From Lichenostomus cassidix (Eukaryota > Chordata > Aves > Passeriformes > Meliphagidae): DNA of 64,000 nucleotides. The stretch is taken from NCBI GenBank assembly GCA_008360975.2, contig CM039182.1:147254656-147318655 (forward strand), in the 5' to 3' direction. The notes under the pieces were generated by a model. It searched no databases, had not been told where the DNA came from, and was given only the letters and a program-made list of their open reading frames with translations. Below are positions 13,469-27,113 of this stretch, piece by piece (the stretch's first letter is position 1; each line of letters begins with the position of its first letter). The translations under genes were made by a program, and so were the position numbers.

Positions 13469-16400
13469 CAGGGCAGGATTTCATTTTAAAGCCATATTTA
13501 GTATTTAAAACAACAGAAACTCAGAGTTGTTGAGACACGTCAGAATTTAGAAGAAACTTCTGTAGCCTTTTGTATTCAAAAAGGTGTTGTGAAGCATTTG
13601 ACATTTTGGTGTGTCAAAAAGGTTAAATGAATACCTGATAATCATGTAGCTGAACACTGGCATCCATTTGATAAAAATATAAAGGCATTTGGAAACTATA
13701 GCAGATCAAAGAGCAGCAGAAAACATTTCATTTATATGTTGAAAAGCCAATGTGATGTCACATTTTTCAAAGGCCCTGTGAACAAGGCCTCAGAAGGAAA
13801 AAAATTGTTGCAGAGGCTTATTAGCAACTTTAGTAGACACTGACAGTAATCCCAGCTTGGAAAGAAAATAAGAATAATAAATAAAATAGAGTTTTGTTGG
13901 CACTGCTCCAAAAAGTCAGTAACTCATCAGACAGAAAATTATTTTTCAAAAAACATCCAAGTTGCATGTGGTTTCAGCTGAGTCTAGTGTCTCCCCCTGA
14001 ATAACAGAATTTACAGAAAAAGCACATTTTTGGGAAAAAAGGAATTAAGTCTCTCCCAAGTGCTTTGAAGTCTCCTGAGATAGACTGGAATGCTGATGGC
14101 TCAAACAGTCAGGGGGAAGCTGCTGATGTGCAGAGTAACCATCTGGGTGCAGAGGGTGAGAACACAGCAACCACCTCAGGCTAGAGCTGGTGATGAAAGG
14201 GAAGGGAAGGGAAGGGAAGGGAAGGGAAGGGAAGGGAAGGGAAGGGAAGGGAAGGGAAGGGAAGGGAAGGAAGGGAAGGGAAGGAAGGGAAGGGAAGGGA
14301 AGGGAAGGGAAGGGAAGGGAAGGGGAGGGAAGGAAGGGAAGGGAAGGGAAGGGAAGGGAAGGGAAGGGAAGGGAAGGGAAGGGAAGGGAAGGGAAGGGAA
14401 GGGAAGGGAAGGGAAGGGAAGGGAAGGGGGCAGATCCTTCCAGGTAGGATGATGCTTTTTGTCATGCCAAAGTCCTTACACAAACAGTTCAGCTGTGAAA
14501 ATTTCCCTCTGGGGAAGCACCAGGACATTCCCTCGTAGCCTGATGGTTCTCATCCTTTCTCATAAGCCACCATTGACTCAAACTGTGCTGACTGGAGAGG
14601 CAGCTGTGGCACCTTGGGGGTGTCATGGACCATCAAAAACTCACAAATTGTTCCCTCATCCACAGCATTACATCATCCAGTTGCAACTCCCCACCCAAGG
14701 GGAGGTTCCTGGCATTCCCACCTGAACCTCACTGTTTATAACCCATGGAACTTTGGTGTTCCCTGGGTTTTCCCCACCTCTGACAGATCAAGAATGTGAC
14801 CATCACTTTAACCAACAGGCATTGAAACTGCAACAACCAAGTCTCCTTGTGAGGTCCATGGGTTGTGAGCTCTTTCTTCTCTTATCCTTTCCTACTCTTT
14901 CTTTCCCTAACACATTTTTAAGTAATATTTTTGTGCTTTTATATTGCTACATTACTATAGGTAATAATAACCAAAATGGCTACATAACTGATTTTCTTTG
15001 CAACCAAATTGTTCTAAAATAAACCCTACATATATAGATATATTTACAATCACCAATCATTTAGTGTTGTTTCACTCTAATCCACCTCAAGGGATCTTTT
15101 AACAAGAACTTGGGTTACTCTCACCTTTAGGGGGGATCATAACAGCTCCCAAGGCCAAGCTATCAGAAATAGAGAGTTTTAATGCATTTATCATTATCCT
15201 GCCCCTGGGATATGAGGAAGTGTTCTGTATACATGCTGCTTGTGTGTGGCTATGTTTCATAAACAGTGATATGAAAACAGAAGTACCTTTGCAATGGAAA
15301 AAGCTTGCAGAGGATCAGATGTTTGTCTCCAGTTTCCACATCTCTTTTCCACTTTCCCTGTCCATCTCTTCAAAGGTCACTGCCAGAATGGACCTGTTTG
15401 TACAAAGGGAGGTGATTGGGACCATCACAGCCATCCTGCTTCCATCCCACTCTGCATTGTTTATTTCTACCTCATCCAGCTTCAGCTTTACCACCTCAGA
15501 GTTACAGTCCAAACTGCAAAAAGAAGACCAAAAAACCCCTGGAGATTACAAAAATCAAACTTTTAATTAACATCTCAAATTCCAATTGAGTGCTAGCATC
15601 TTAAATTGCTGGTGTTTAACAGCATAAGCAATTTCTGGTGCCTCAGCAAGGTTTGGAAATAAGAACTGGCAGAGGCAAATGGTGCAGATGAATATGCACC
15701 TCACTGACATGAAAAAAGGATATTACAGCTATTTCTTATCTAGAGGTAAGTTTCTCCAAGGCTGAATGAACAAAATGGTAGTGCTCTGATTAGATTGCCC
15801 TGTTAGTTCTGCACTAAGGTCACTTGTGGATCTTGGGATTTTTCATGGAAAGATTTAGGCAACAAAATATCTGCTTGGTTTGGAGGATCCCAGATCCAGC
15901 AGCCAGAACTGATTCTGTTTTCATTGGTCCTTCACCCAGCACAGGGCAGTGGAGGGTTCCTCTGTCCTCTCAGAACTGAAAGTCTTGATGCCCCCACCCT
16001 TCCTGAAAAAGTGACATAGTCCATCATCCAAAACCCCTAAACAGGGGCTCTTTCCCTTTTAGAGCAAAGCTGTAGCTCTCACAGATGTCATGTTCCTTAA
16101 CCGAGGTTTTGGGATCAGTGTTTTCCTCAGAGCAAGAGGTATCATGCCCATGTCTGAAACTCCAAGTTCAGAAGGAGAGGGCTTCACCCCTGGTGCACAA
16201 TTTCATTTAGTCATCGTGTAAAAGCACAAAAGGACAGCTTTGCCCTGAGTTCATGGTGAAAGAGGAGGTCTGGTCTCCTCTCACTGCTTCTGTGCCTGGT
16301 GAATGTAGAGTGTGAGATAAACTCCTGCAGGAAGATCACAACCAGGTCTGGATCCCAGATGGACATTGGTGCAGATTCCAGCAGCAGAGAGCAAGAACAA

Positions 16401-17289
16401 AGCAGAATCTATTCCTTTCTAAAGGAAGACATTGCTGTCAAATAATCACTGATAGATGTCTATGTTTCTAGTTTGAGTTGAACACAGGGTTTTAAGCTCA
16501 CAGTTTTGGGCTTGGATTCTTGCCTTTCATGTTTATATACTACTGCAAGAGTCAAGTCCTGCTCTTTTCACTTTCCAACAGCACCCTCTGAAGTCAGTGA
16601 GCCTGCTGAGAGGGCAGATAACTTTTTATTCAGATCAACATCTGAACAGAATCACCAGGCAGCAGCCATGAAAGAGGTGAAGTGGGATTCCAATCAATGG
16701 CCTTAAGTCATCTTGGGCTTCACAGGCCTGATGAATTTCCCAGGAGGAAAACCCATCTCCACCAGATTCTGCATTGTCTCAGCTGTAGCTAAAATCCTTT
16801 AAAACCCTTCCCCATCTCCCAGTATTGCAAACCCTGCAGTAAAATTCCAGTTGCAAGAACAAGTGTGTATTTACTTCTATAGAGCATGAGAGATTCTGCT
16901 GAAAATTTTACAGGTGGTTTTATTTACATCTGTGTCAGTGAGGTCAGAATCTCATCCAAAACATTCTCTTTTTTGTGCTGGCTAGCAAAAATGTTCACAC
17001 TAACTAAATCTATCTTATAAATCACCTTGACAGTCCTCATAATTCAACATAATAGGGTTCTTTGCAGAAAGAATTGTCTCTGAGCTGATGCAAGAGGATG
17101 GACAAGATAACCTGAGAGAGTACTATGCCTATGAAAAATTAAAATCTTGACCCTTTTCTTATTCCATTGGACTCCACCCATTCAGGAGCAGTTATATCCC
17201 AATCATTAAGGAGATTTTTCTCCATTAGCTCCCTAGATCTCTTTGCTAGTCAGTAAGCTGCTGCAGTCTCCTGCTTAATATTTTCTGTC
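13469..17289. other. Gene-free region containing the (GGGAA)n array
   Basis: Apart from the microsatellite at 14196-14430 I recognise nothing. Longest frames are the array itself or lack any family signature. Confidence 0.6.
14196..14430 (+). repeat. (GGGAA)n pentanucleotide microsatellite, about 235 bp
   Basis: Tandem GGGAA with a few GGAAG/GGGGA interruptions (near 14268, 14283, 14320 and 14332). Each unit supplies a G3 run spaced by two A, so most four-unit windows satisfy the G3N2G3N2G3N2G3 quadruplex pattern. Translations in several frames are uninterrupted only because five-base periodicity repeats every 15 bases. Confidence 0.99.
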
Positions 17290-17570
17290 TTTATTTTCTT
17301 TGCTCCGAGTCATTATTCTACATTTATCTGCACTGAACTGGATTTGTCACCTTTTTTCCCAATTACTTAAATGATCTAAGACCTTCTGTGTCTAACTGCA
17401 TTGCTCTTCATTGTTTACCTCTCCTTGCCCACTCCTGTCACCCAGAAATCTTGCTTTCGATAATTTCCCAGTCATGTCTGCAAATAATAAAGCATTTAAA
17501 GAGCCACGGTGTAACACTCATAGTGAAATGCCTTCTCACTTGAGACACGGAAAATAAACACAATTTCTGT
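17290..17570 (-). repeat. Probable ancient CR1/L3-type LINE remnant
   Basis: The plus strand contains 'ctgcactgaactggatttgt', then 'caattacttaaatgatctaa', 'ctgtgtctaactgcattgct' and 'atgtctgcaaataataaagc'. This order resembles the antisense of old amniote CR1/L3 LINEs (the region that in less decayed copies reads like 'gccatttattgcccagtcac'). Heavily diverged, so the family is uncertain. Confidence 0.45.
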
Positions 17571-20500
17571 ATGTTTTACACATCTTAGTCTGATGCCTTC
17601 CTGTCACTCTCTGCTACCCACAGCCTTCAGATGCAAAAGGCACATACTGAAGCTGCCAATGCAAACATTAATTTATGAGCTGACTACCTCGGGGTCATAA
17701 ATCAAAGGAATATTTTCCACCTAACTGGACTGCCTAGGTTGGAAAATAACCCTATGAGTACATTGGTAGCTGTGAGGCTTAGTCGTTATGCAGATGTTTT
17801 CTGCCAACTTAAATGGCAGGGAAAATAAGTGATGTGGTGACTTTCTTCAGAGCTGCAATTTCCCACCTAGCTGGAGAGAAGAACCTCTTCTCTTCACTGG
17901 TATGGCACATTCAGGGATAAAGCCAAGCTGCTCAGGTCAAGCTCTTCCTCATTCTCAAGGAAGCATCTCTGCAAAGCTTCTGAGAGAGATGTTTTAGACT
18001 GTAGAAAAATAAGTTCAGAAATTTTTACAAAAATTTTCCAAAAATTCCCTTTCACAAATGGGTTGGGGTGGGTAGATGAGCCATCAGAAGACAACTTAAC
18101 TTGCAGTTTACTTCTGAATCTTCTTGGTTGTTCACAAGGCAGGGCTCACCAAGATGAGAGACAGAGGATGATCTCTAAGTCATGTTCCCCCATCAGAGTA
18201 ATGGGAAGAAGCTAAAGGGAAGCTGAGAGCTCAGCAAATGTCCTCACTAGCTCTGTTTCGCTGCTTTGGCCCTAAAAACAAAGCAGCTGGGATGAACAGA
18301 CCATATCTGGAAGCTTATCTGGCTCCAGGTTTGAAAAGTTTGGAGCTTCTCTTTACCTGAGGGTATCAAGTCTCATAAAAATGTGAGCAGTCACAAGAAG
18401 CTTATCTAAGTGGGGAAACAACAGGCCACAAGGCACCTGAATTTGAAAACAGAAGAGATACCTTCCTGGCATATTCCCAAGAGAACTTGTTTTATCATTT
18501 TGAAAGACATACTCCAGTAATTGCAGCTCCCTGAAACCTTCAGGACTGACCTATAACACATTTTACAGTGCATTTTATAAAAAAAATAACTGAAGACTAC
18601 AGCCTTTCTACTAGAGTAGTCAAGATGGACATACTGGATTTGTCCACATTAGAGTTGTAGTGTAGATCAGGATTTGCCTTGGAAGACAAAATCACACCTT
18701 GCTGCACTTGCTGCACTTCCCTACACAGAATGGAATTGCACCTGAAATTAATTTCATTTTAGATCAAACTGAACCGAAAGAACTGAACCACCTCAGACAC
18801 TGGAGCCCCAAAGGGTAATCTATGAGATCAGTCTACAGACACAATTTTCTGTGTGGATGTCAGATATGCAGGTTGGGTTGCTTTTTATTTTATTGTTGTG
18901 CTGGCAGCTTGGATTTTAATTGCATTTCCCAGGAAAACACACCTGCTTACACCTGTAAGGTGGTTGCCACCTCCTGATGGTTTTCATACTGACACATAAA
19001 AAAGCCCTGTCAGAAAAGACCAGCAAGGACATGGTGTTGTGAGGACTGTGGAGACTTGTGAACTCTGTGAAAATCTTGTGAGAGGAGGCAGGGGGGATGT
19101 TGCTAGTTGGGGAAAAAAAAGATAAAGGTGGTATAGGGAAATCAGAGGGACGTTGAAGCAATGAAGGAAAGTTTGGAGTGTGGAAATGTAGTAAAGAATA
19201 GAAAAAGCCACAGGAAAAATCAAATGACAGGTAGGGGAGAGGAGAGGACACATTTTAAGGTAATTTCTCTTCCTTGTGAATGGAAAAAACCAGTTATTTT
19301 TACTCTCAAATGAAATACCTTGTTCTGAGCATGGACAACACTGTCTCCCCTTTTCAAAAGGCGGGAAGAATACAGCCTGAATTAGCCAAAGTCATCAGTT
19401 TTGGATGCCTCTTTCAGGGGTGGAAAAGAAGGAGTAAATCAGACACATACACACAAACACCAGACTAACTCACCACAAATTCTGAGCTCTTCAAATCTCC
19501 TCCTATTCTTCACTCATCGAGCATCATATTCAAATCAGGTTGCAAAGTCTTCCAGAGTAGAAACCATGTCAAAACTATTACTTTTGTTTTGCTGAAACTC
19601 CTCAGCACATTTTTTTCAGCTTTACAAATAAACAATCTTCACCTCTACCTGTGAATCTGAGAGCAGCCAAGAGTAGTAAAGAAGAGCAGAAGTCTGAGAC
19701 ACATCCTTCACTCATGGTGATCAATAAGTGAGATCTTTCACCATCAGCAGTTCATTTCAGTCTTGATTCTTCCTCAAGTTTCCAAGCTTACACTGTTGTG
19801 GATGAAAGGACCTCAAAATAAAATGCATGAGCAGATATTTTCCCTTCCTTCCTTGACTCCTTGCACAAACTCTCAAAGCCATGATGATTATTTTCATCGT
19901 TATGAGCAGCAATATTCAAATGACAAAGGTTTTACAGCTACTAATGAACCTGTTGAGGCTGCTGGAAATGCCTAGAACTGACCAGTGCTACTGAACCCTA
20001 TGTCAAGCTTTTCCAAATTTTTTTTAGGGCAAACTGTGGAGCTATTGAAGGGATGGGCAAAGCCCAGCATCTGCACACAGCGTTCATTCACAACTGAACA
20101 CTGTTTCCCTCCCAACCCTCCTAAAGGAGGAAGGAAGCAGGAGCAAAGCCCTTCCCCTCGGTTTCCCTCCTCCCTTTTGCAGTCAGGGCTGGTAGAACAC
20201 GCAGCAGAGCCATGCTGCATCCCATTAAGGGTTGTAGCAGTAAACAGACTCTCCAGCAGCACCAGGGATTGTCATGTTCTCAAGTGCAGCAGCTAAGAAA
20301 CAGCTGAGAAGTTGCTGGATGAGCAGCTCTGAGAGGCTGCAGCAGAGGTTCCCAGTTTGGTCACTGTCTGTCAGCAGAGATCTCCTCTCCCAGGCTCTCA
20401 CTGCTCTGCAGATGCTGCTCATGGAGAGCTCAGCTCCCCCAGCACTGAAATGCAGACAGATGAAAATCAAGAGCACAGGGGAGCACGAGGCATGGATCAG

Positions 20501-23500
20501 GAGAGCACCGAATTTGCTGGTTGTATATCTGCATCTCTCACAAATTCACAGAACTGCCCATTTTTTATTGTCATCCTTGGCAGATTTTTAGGAAGTATCT
20601 CTGTGGTTTGATTGTCCTTTGCTCTTTTGTTGGATTTTGGAGTGGAATACCCAATAACAGCTATTTCTTGTGCTGAGGGGGTAGAAGTGTGTCCATCTCT
20701 AAAGATGCAGCATTTAGTTCTTGCTTTCCCTGACTGCTGGAGAAGAGAGGATCATCTTCATACTTAACTCTTCCTGGAACTCACACAGGGATCAGAAACT
20801 GGGGAAGGAACCAAATTTAGTTTATCAGGCTTGGGAGAAAGGAAAATGTAGAGTCTTGAGGCACTATTGGTGCTTCACCAATTACCTCTGGAGAGCCATT
20901 TCAGCTTTTTGAGCACTGGGCAATGTCCATTGTGAAAGCAGATGGGGTAGGGAAGCTCAGTGCATATGCAGAGAATAACTACCTGCAGGCTTTCCTGCTG
21001 TTAATAAGGCACATCCAAGCTAATTTAACAAGTTATTAGTTCAGAGCATCAGCAGAATTTGAATCTAACAAGTCCAGAGTCACAATATAAACAGATGCTT
21101 GAATTTGGTTGTCATATTCCTGTTAGACATGTATTTTAACAGTAAGCAATCCCACTTGAGTTTATGTGAGTCTAAGTCTTGTATTTCCCCCTAGAATCAA
21201 TTTCCATGAGTATTCTCCAAATATTTAAAGTCTTAGCCCTTTTTTTAAAAATACATTCTCTTTTTTTGAGATTTTTTTTCTATCACTGAAATACGAGTCT
21301 TTATTTAAAAGTGTCAGTTTATACAGCATTGTATATTTTTCTCTTAATCCTTGCACAATAAAAATTTTCCACTGGCACTTCACTGCATCTGGCTGGCTTG
21401 ATGCTTTCGTAGGTTTGCAGTTTCTGTCTTCTTTTGCTTATTCCATTAGAGAAGCTGGAATTGGCCTGAAGTCCCTAGTAGCTTGAGTTAATTTGAGAAG
21501 AAATAGTGTCAAAAATTCCACCCAGAAATGATGCTAAGCAAATGTTCAGGCAAGAAATTTCTCCCTCTAAATATTTCATCATGACAGATTCCCAGGACGC
21601 TTTCCTGCTCAATCCCTTCAGTACTGGACTAATCAGTTCCTTCAGACAAAATTTGTCTCCACTAACTTTTCCTTTCCACAGTGCAGACGTTTGCACCAAG
21701 TGTTTAACCTCCTGTGGAGAGCTCAGGGCTCAGGACAGCTCTGACCAAAGATGGTGAAATGTGTCACATCCTGAGCTCTGCTGACCCCATGGATTAGCTC
21801 TGCAGTACCTCCAGAGGCAGGAGCTTGCTCAGGTAGGGATGCAGATGGCTGAAATGCAGATTAACATATTTAGCCACATTTAGCATTTTAGGGAGTTGTT
21901 CAGCCAGTGTGGGAGCAGAGCACGCTCAGGGTGGGTGGCATCTTAGCAGGCAGACTCCAACAGATCCCTCCTGGGGATGTGCAAACAGATATTTCTGCAG
22001 CTAATAATTAAAATTAATGGGGATGAATTTCAATAGGAGTAGCAGAAGGCACATTTCTGGCACAAGGGGGACATCATGCCTGCTGTGGAACATCTGGATG
22101 CTCCACTTCCCACCAAATCCCAGGAAACTGGGCAGACCAAGCAGTTTTTCCATTTCCTTGTTACACCTTACAGCCAAATAATTTTTGCTGAAATCAAGGC
22201 AGAGGTTTTTGAGGAAATAAATAATATTAAAAAAGAAAACCAACCTCAAACCAACCAACAAAACAACAATTTAAAAAACCCAGAAAGAAATATCTCATAA
22301 ATAGGCAGACAGAATATTTCAGTCAAGGCAGTTAAAATTATTCCATGGTTGTACGAAAATCTAGAAGAACTTTCAAAAAGAGGGGTCATGTAGAAGAGAC
22401 AGTGTTGGGAAGCCTTACAGGCTGCACTGTGAGCTCTGACTGTTCTTGTTCCCAAATAAAAACCCAGCTAAGATTTAAAGCCCCACATTAAAATTGCTCT
22501 CATTTGCTCCTTCATTTTGAGAGGGGCTTTTCCACAGACAGGAGGTTAATAATAAGATACTGAAAGGGTACAGAAGGTGATTGCATGGCTTAGGTTAAAC
22601 AAAGATTTACTGTACACAATCACTTGCTGCTGTAATTGCATCCAAGTGTATCTACATTTGATTGCCCAGGTTTTCTTTTGCAGCACATTTAAATTGTTGT
22701 TCCACTGCCTGAGAAATGAATGGAACTTGATACTTAAAAACACTGTATGCTGAGCAAACCACTAACAAGGGAGATATTTTTATTATGTATTTAATGGGAT
22801 AAAGATCACCATAGGTTATCACAGTTAGGAACCTTCCTTAGCCTGAAAGAACATAGTCTTAAAAAATAAATAAATAAGGTTTACTGTGGAAAAGCCAGCT
22901 TCTTGAATGTTTGTGGGAGACTTTGCTTACAGTTGAACCTACCTAGGGAACTGCTGTCTTTAGTTTTATTTAGCCCTGAAAGAGCTTCTCATTTCAGGAT
23001 GGGTAGGCAGGGGCTGCTATCAAAATATGTAGGACTGCAGGGATACTGAGTCCTCTGTGTCACTCTGTGTGGCATTTGGTTGTACAGATTCATCTCTGTT
23101 CATTGCACAGAAGTCACAAGAGCAGATGCATCTGATTTACTTGGTTTTCCTCCAGAAGGGCATGTCTTGGTGTGGAATATTTTCCTTCTTTTGGCATCAG
23201 TCAGGATGTTGCTGTAAGAAACAGTCAGGGACCTTGAGACAGTTACTGAGCCTGGCAAGGTGTTACCCATCTCATAATGTTGTACCTAATGATGTTTTCC
23301 ATGGTAATTAGTGAATATAACAACTTCTTTTTTTCAAAAAGCTACTCTTTTCAGAACTGAGAGACCCAAACCTTGACATCTACTTATCTACATTAGTCTG
23401 CACGTGAGTGGAAGTGGACAGAGATGCTGGACATACAGAGCTGACAGATACCTTCATCACACTGACCACTGCCAGGCTGAGTTGAGCCACAAGTCCAGTA

Positions 23501-26500
23501 CCCCACAGAGGAATGCCAAGAGGATCTGCAGCATGAAACCAAATGGTTTCTTTTCAATTTGGGAAAAAACCCCAATGTAATTATGGAGCTCCACAAGCTC
23601 GAGGTGAGGTCTTGCCTTTTTAAAGAGCTCTGTGATCTGTAAAGCTACAGGGGGAGCAACAGGTTAAATGAATGGGCAACAGCAGCCAAAATGCAGCCTG
23701 AATAGATAAAAAGCAACACTTGATGGAGGTGAAGCTCAGCTTTAAAAAGTTTAGCCCTAAATTTGTCCTTGACTATGTCAAAGAACTTCATGGAGCCAGA
23801 AGTTTTTCCCCTTTAACATTTTTCTTTTAGCTAAAATTACACTGGTACTGCATTATTATATTATCACAATGGCGTATTTTTTCTTTCCCTTTCTCTTCTC
23901 TCACATACACAAAATCAATAGAAAGAAATATTGAAAATGTCCTATTTTCTCTCTTTTATTCTAAAAAGACTTTTGCAGCAGCCAGAGGTTGTGGGGTTTA
24001 TGATTAAGCAACACTGCTAACAGGGCCTAGACAGATAGGAACATGAAATACAACAAAAGGTTGAAAATTATAGCTGAATTTAGGGCTGTCTGAGCCTTGA
24101 TTCTTCAATACTGAACCCTTTTTTGAGTCTCTCATGGCCAGTGAAACAAGTTAATGGTGCTAGAAAATGAGAAGTCCCTTTTCTGTTTTGTCTTTTAATA
24201 ATTTAAGGGCACCTCCAGCAACCAAAACAAATATATTTATCATTGCACACAAAGCCTTTAGGCGTGAACTCTAAAGAGGCACATTAGTGTCAATGCATCT
24301 GGTACACTGTCACTTTCCAGTTTAGTTTAACTCTTGCTTCTCCTTTTTTCCTGACATTTGTGTCTGAAGAGATGCTACCTGATGCTGGGTTTTTTTTTTC
24401 CAGAAAAGAAAAACAAGTTAAATGCATATTATTTCTATAAAAACATGCAAGCATGCAAAAATCTCTCAGAAAAATTCAATAGTTTGACTATGCAGAAGAT
24501 CATGTTCAACAGTAATAAAGGATGCACTTGATCTAAGACCTGTGAATTAACAGTATCTCTTCACTCCTCATCAGTCTGTTTGCATGTGGGCAGGGTGGTT
24601 TTCTTCACTATTAAGAAAAAAAATTGTACAGATGAACAACAAAATATCCCCTGGAAGGAATTTTCTCAGATTAAGTAATACATGAAGGATTAGAGCAGCA
24701 GCTGTGTTGTAGACAACAGGACTGCAAGCGTAAATCTGGAAGGAGTGAAAAGATATAACCAAGCATAAGAATCCTTGTGTTTGATATCTCTGCAGAAACC
24801 GCATTTCATGGTGGAATTATATTATGGGGATCAGCTTGGGGCGACGTTTCTTTTGCACCATTAAATCCAGCAGCCCACTCTAGGATCATGAAGCAAGTCA
24901 AGTCAGCAGTAAACAGGAAAAATTACTGCTCTGCATGTTAGTAAACAGTCCTACAAAGGTGGATCCCTGAGAGTTCACAAGCCCATTTTTCCAGAGGGAA
25001 GAATAAAGGCAGAGCATCTGGGACAAGGTCATGCGGTAAAGTCATTGCTCAAGGCAGACTGAGATGTCAGCGCTTTTGGCTCCCAGAGCCGTGCTTTGAG
25101 TAGTGAAGCAAACCCTCCCGTTCAGCAAGAAGTGAAATGTTAATGTCTGAGGAGCAGGGAGAGTTTACCTTGGCACTCAGCAGCTCAGCAGGTGAATCAG
25201 GGTAACAGCAGCACCAGAGGTGCTCCCAGGAGCCAAGAGAAGCTGCAGCTGTGACTGCAGCCTTGTGAGAGCCTGGGAGGGTCAGAGAGCCCAGCTGGCC
25301 TGAATGTCTGCGAGCCAGGCTGACCCAGGGTGGATGTCCCACAGGGGAGCAGCACATCAGCATCCACAAGGAGTTCCTCCCCAAAATCCAGGCTGATCTC
25401 TGGGGCAGAACAATCACCCCAAGCACATCCTAGAGATATTTGTGAGCAAACCCAACGCAGCCGATCCTGGAGCAGGACGTGCCTCGCAGGACTGATTTTG
25501 CTGTCCTTAGCCCTGGTTTCAGTAATCAGTTCCCTTGGCTTCAGTGGCATCAGCCATTATTTACCTTACTGTGAAAGGAGCAGCAACACAGAGGAGGTTT
25601 TCAGTTTCCCACTGGAGTTCTGTCTTGGACACTGTCTCGCAGCCAGGCAGAATTATCAATCTCTTCTCCTGAAAGCTCTCCTCTCAGGGCTGGAAATCTT
25701 GAGATGCTGAAGGTCAGGAGATTTAAGGTACATTGGCAGAGCTCTATATCTCCAGCTTGCATTATTCTGGGTGCTGGCCAATGCTATCAGTCTCTTGCCA
25801 AAAAGGAATAGCTATTATGGCATTGATTTTCTGCCACAAAAAAAACAGAGAGAGTGACTTCTAGTTAAATGCAACAGTAGAAAGTGCTCCAGCCTTTTAC
25901 TGCAAAAAAAAGGCTGTGTCTTGGTCTGGGGTGGCTGAGTCTGGACTAAAATATTTTCAACACCAGTTCTGCACAGACAAATTAGAAAGAGCTAGTAGAA
26001 ACAACTGGTATGCAAAAAGCAGAATTTAGAAGTTGTTACAGATTGATCCCAAATACCAGAGGCTCCCAGTGACAGCAAAAAAGTGGTTATAACGCTAATA
26101 ATTGTGCTGGAATGGTAACATTCCACAGCAGGTTCAGATCTGTAGGTTGTATCCATCATAGATGGACAGGGCCACACCACAGCAGTGATTTTTTTTTCAG
26201 TGTTTCTCTGCTGAAAAATTTATCTGCTTATTAACAAACATAAGCCCAGTCCAGGCTGCACCAAACACTTCAGATTTAAACAAACAAACAAAATCCATAG
26301 TGACAATAAACATTAGTCACTAAGTAATTCCTAAGCTTTGTTGACTATCCAGATCACTTGGCCTCTGAGAATATCTTTTCCTGCTGGATTTATAGTCCTC
26401 TCACCCTCTTTTGGCTAAGAAACCACCTAATCCAAGTTTTTTGTTTTATTTTTGGCATGTCTTTTTTTTCCAGGGCTTGGCCAGAGTGCAGAGGAAGGAA

Positions 26501-27034
26501 AAGTACAAAAGAGATGGAGAGAGAGAGAGAGACTTGACAGTAAAACACAGGAGATATCTAACTTGCTCTGAACCTTAAATAATCATCTACTTCAATTCAG
26601 TTTGAGCCATTGAGGACATGAAGGGTCATGTGTTATTCTTATTTCTGACGATTCAAAGAAATCAGTGATAGCTTAAACTCACATTCTACAAGCTGAAAAT
26701 GAACCTGAATTCATTGTGTACAAAGGCAGCCTAATCCATTTTAAAAAAAAGGAGATAATTCATTTGAAAATTTGCAGTGACTTCTGCTGCTTGTGGTTTG
26801 CTAATAATGTTGGACTTGTGCCACAGAAGAGAGAAAACATTAATCCAACCAGCATTTTAACTCACAGGAGCCCCAGTTTAGGAGGGTGCTTCTGGTTTTA
26901 TTTAGGGTAGATGAAATAACCCTCTCTTAATTGTTTGAGATAATCCCAGACAATCATGGCAAACTCTCTTTCCCAGCTCCTTCACTCTTCCAAATGAAAT
27001 TCAGTTTTGTGCACATGCTGTGATTTTTGGGGTT
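17571..27034. other. Gene-free region, about 9.5 kb without recognised CR1
   Basis: The longest stretch here without a recognisable CR1. Two segments (about 20000-20600 and 25060-25710) are somewhat richer in G+C and have overlapping open frames on both strands, but no conserved protein motif or convincing splice-site set was seen. Contains the short GA run at 26517. Confidence 0.55.
26517..26532 (+). repeat. Short (GA)n microsatellite
   Basis: Eight GA units in a purine-rich neighbourhood. Confidence 0.9.
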
Positions 27035-27113
27035 GTCCTCTGCTGGGCCAGGAGTTGGACTCGATGATCCTTGTGGTTCCCTTCTAACTCAGCATATCCT
27101 ATAATTCTGTGCC
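27035..27113 (+). repeat. CR1 LINE 3'-end stub
   Basis: Only about 80 bases: 'aggagttggactcgatgatc', 'cttgtggttcccttctaact' and a degraded tail 'cctataattctgtg'. It is the extreme 3' end of CR1 in plus orientation, a very strongly 5'-truncated insertion. Confidence 0.85.

Noticed and set aside
14090..14528. Open frames of 85-120 codons on both strands with (GREGK)-like or (LPFPS)-like repeats
   Set aside because: They are translations of the five-base microsatellite, which stays open in all frames without a stop because its 15-base super-period has none. No flanking gene structure.
25060..25710. G+C-richer block with three overlapping frames of 117-126 codons
   Set aside because: Frames exist on both strands with no conserved motif and no coherent splice sites, so chance is the best explanation.
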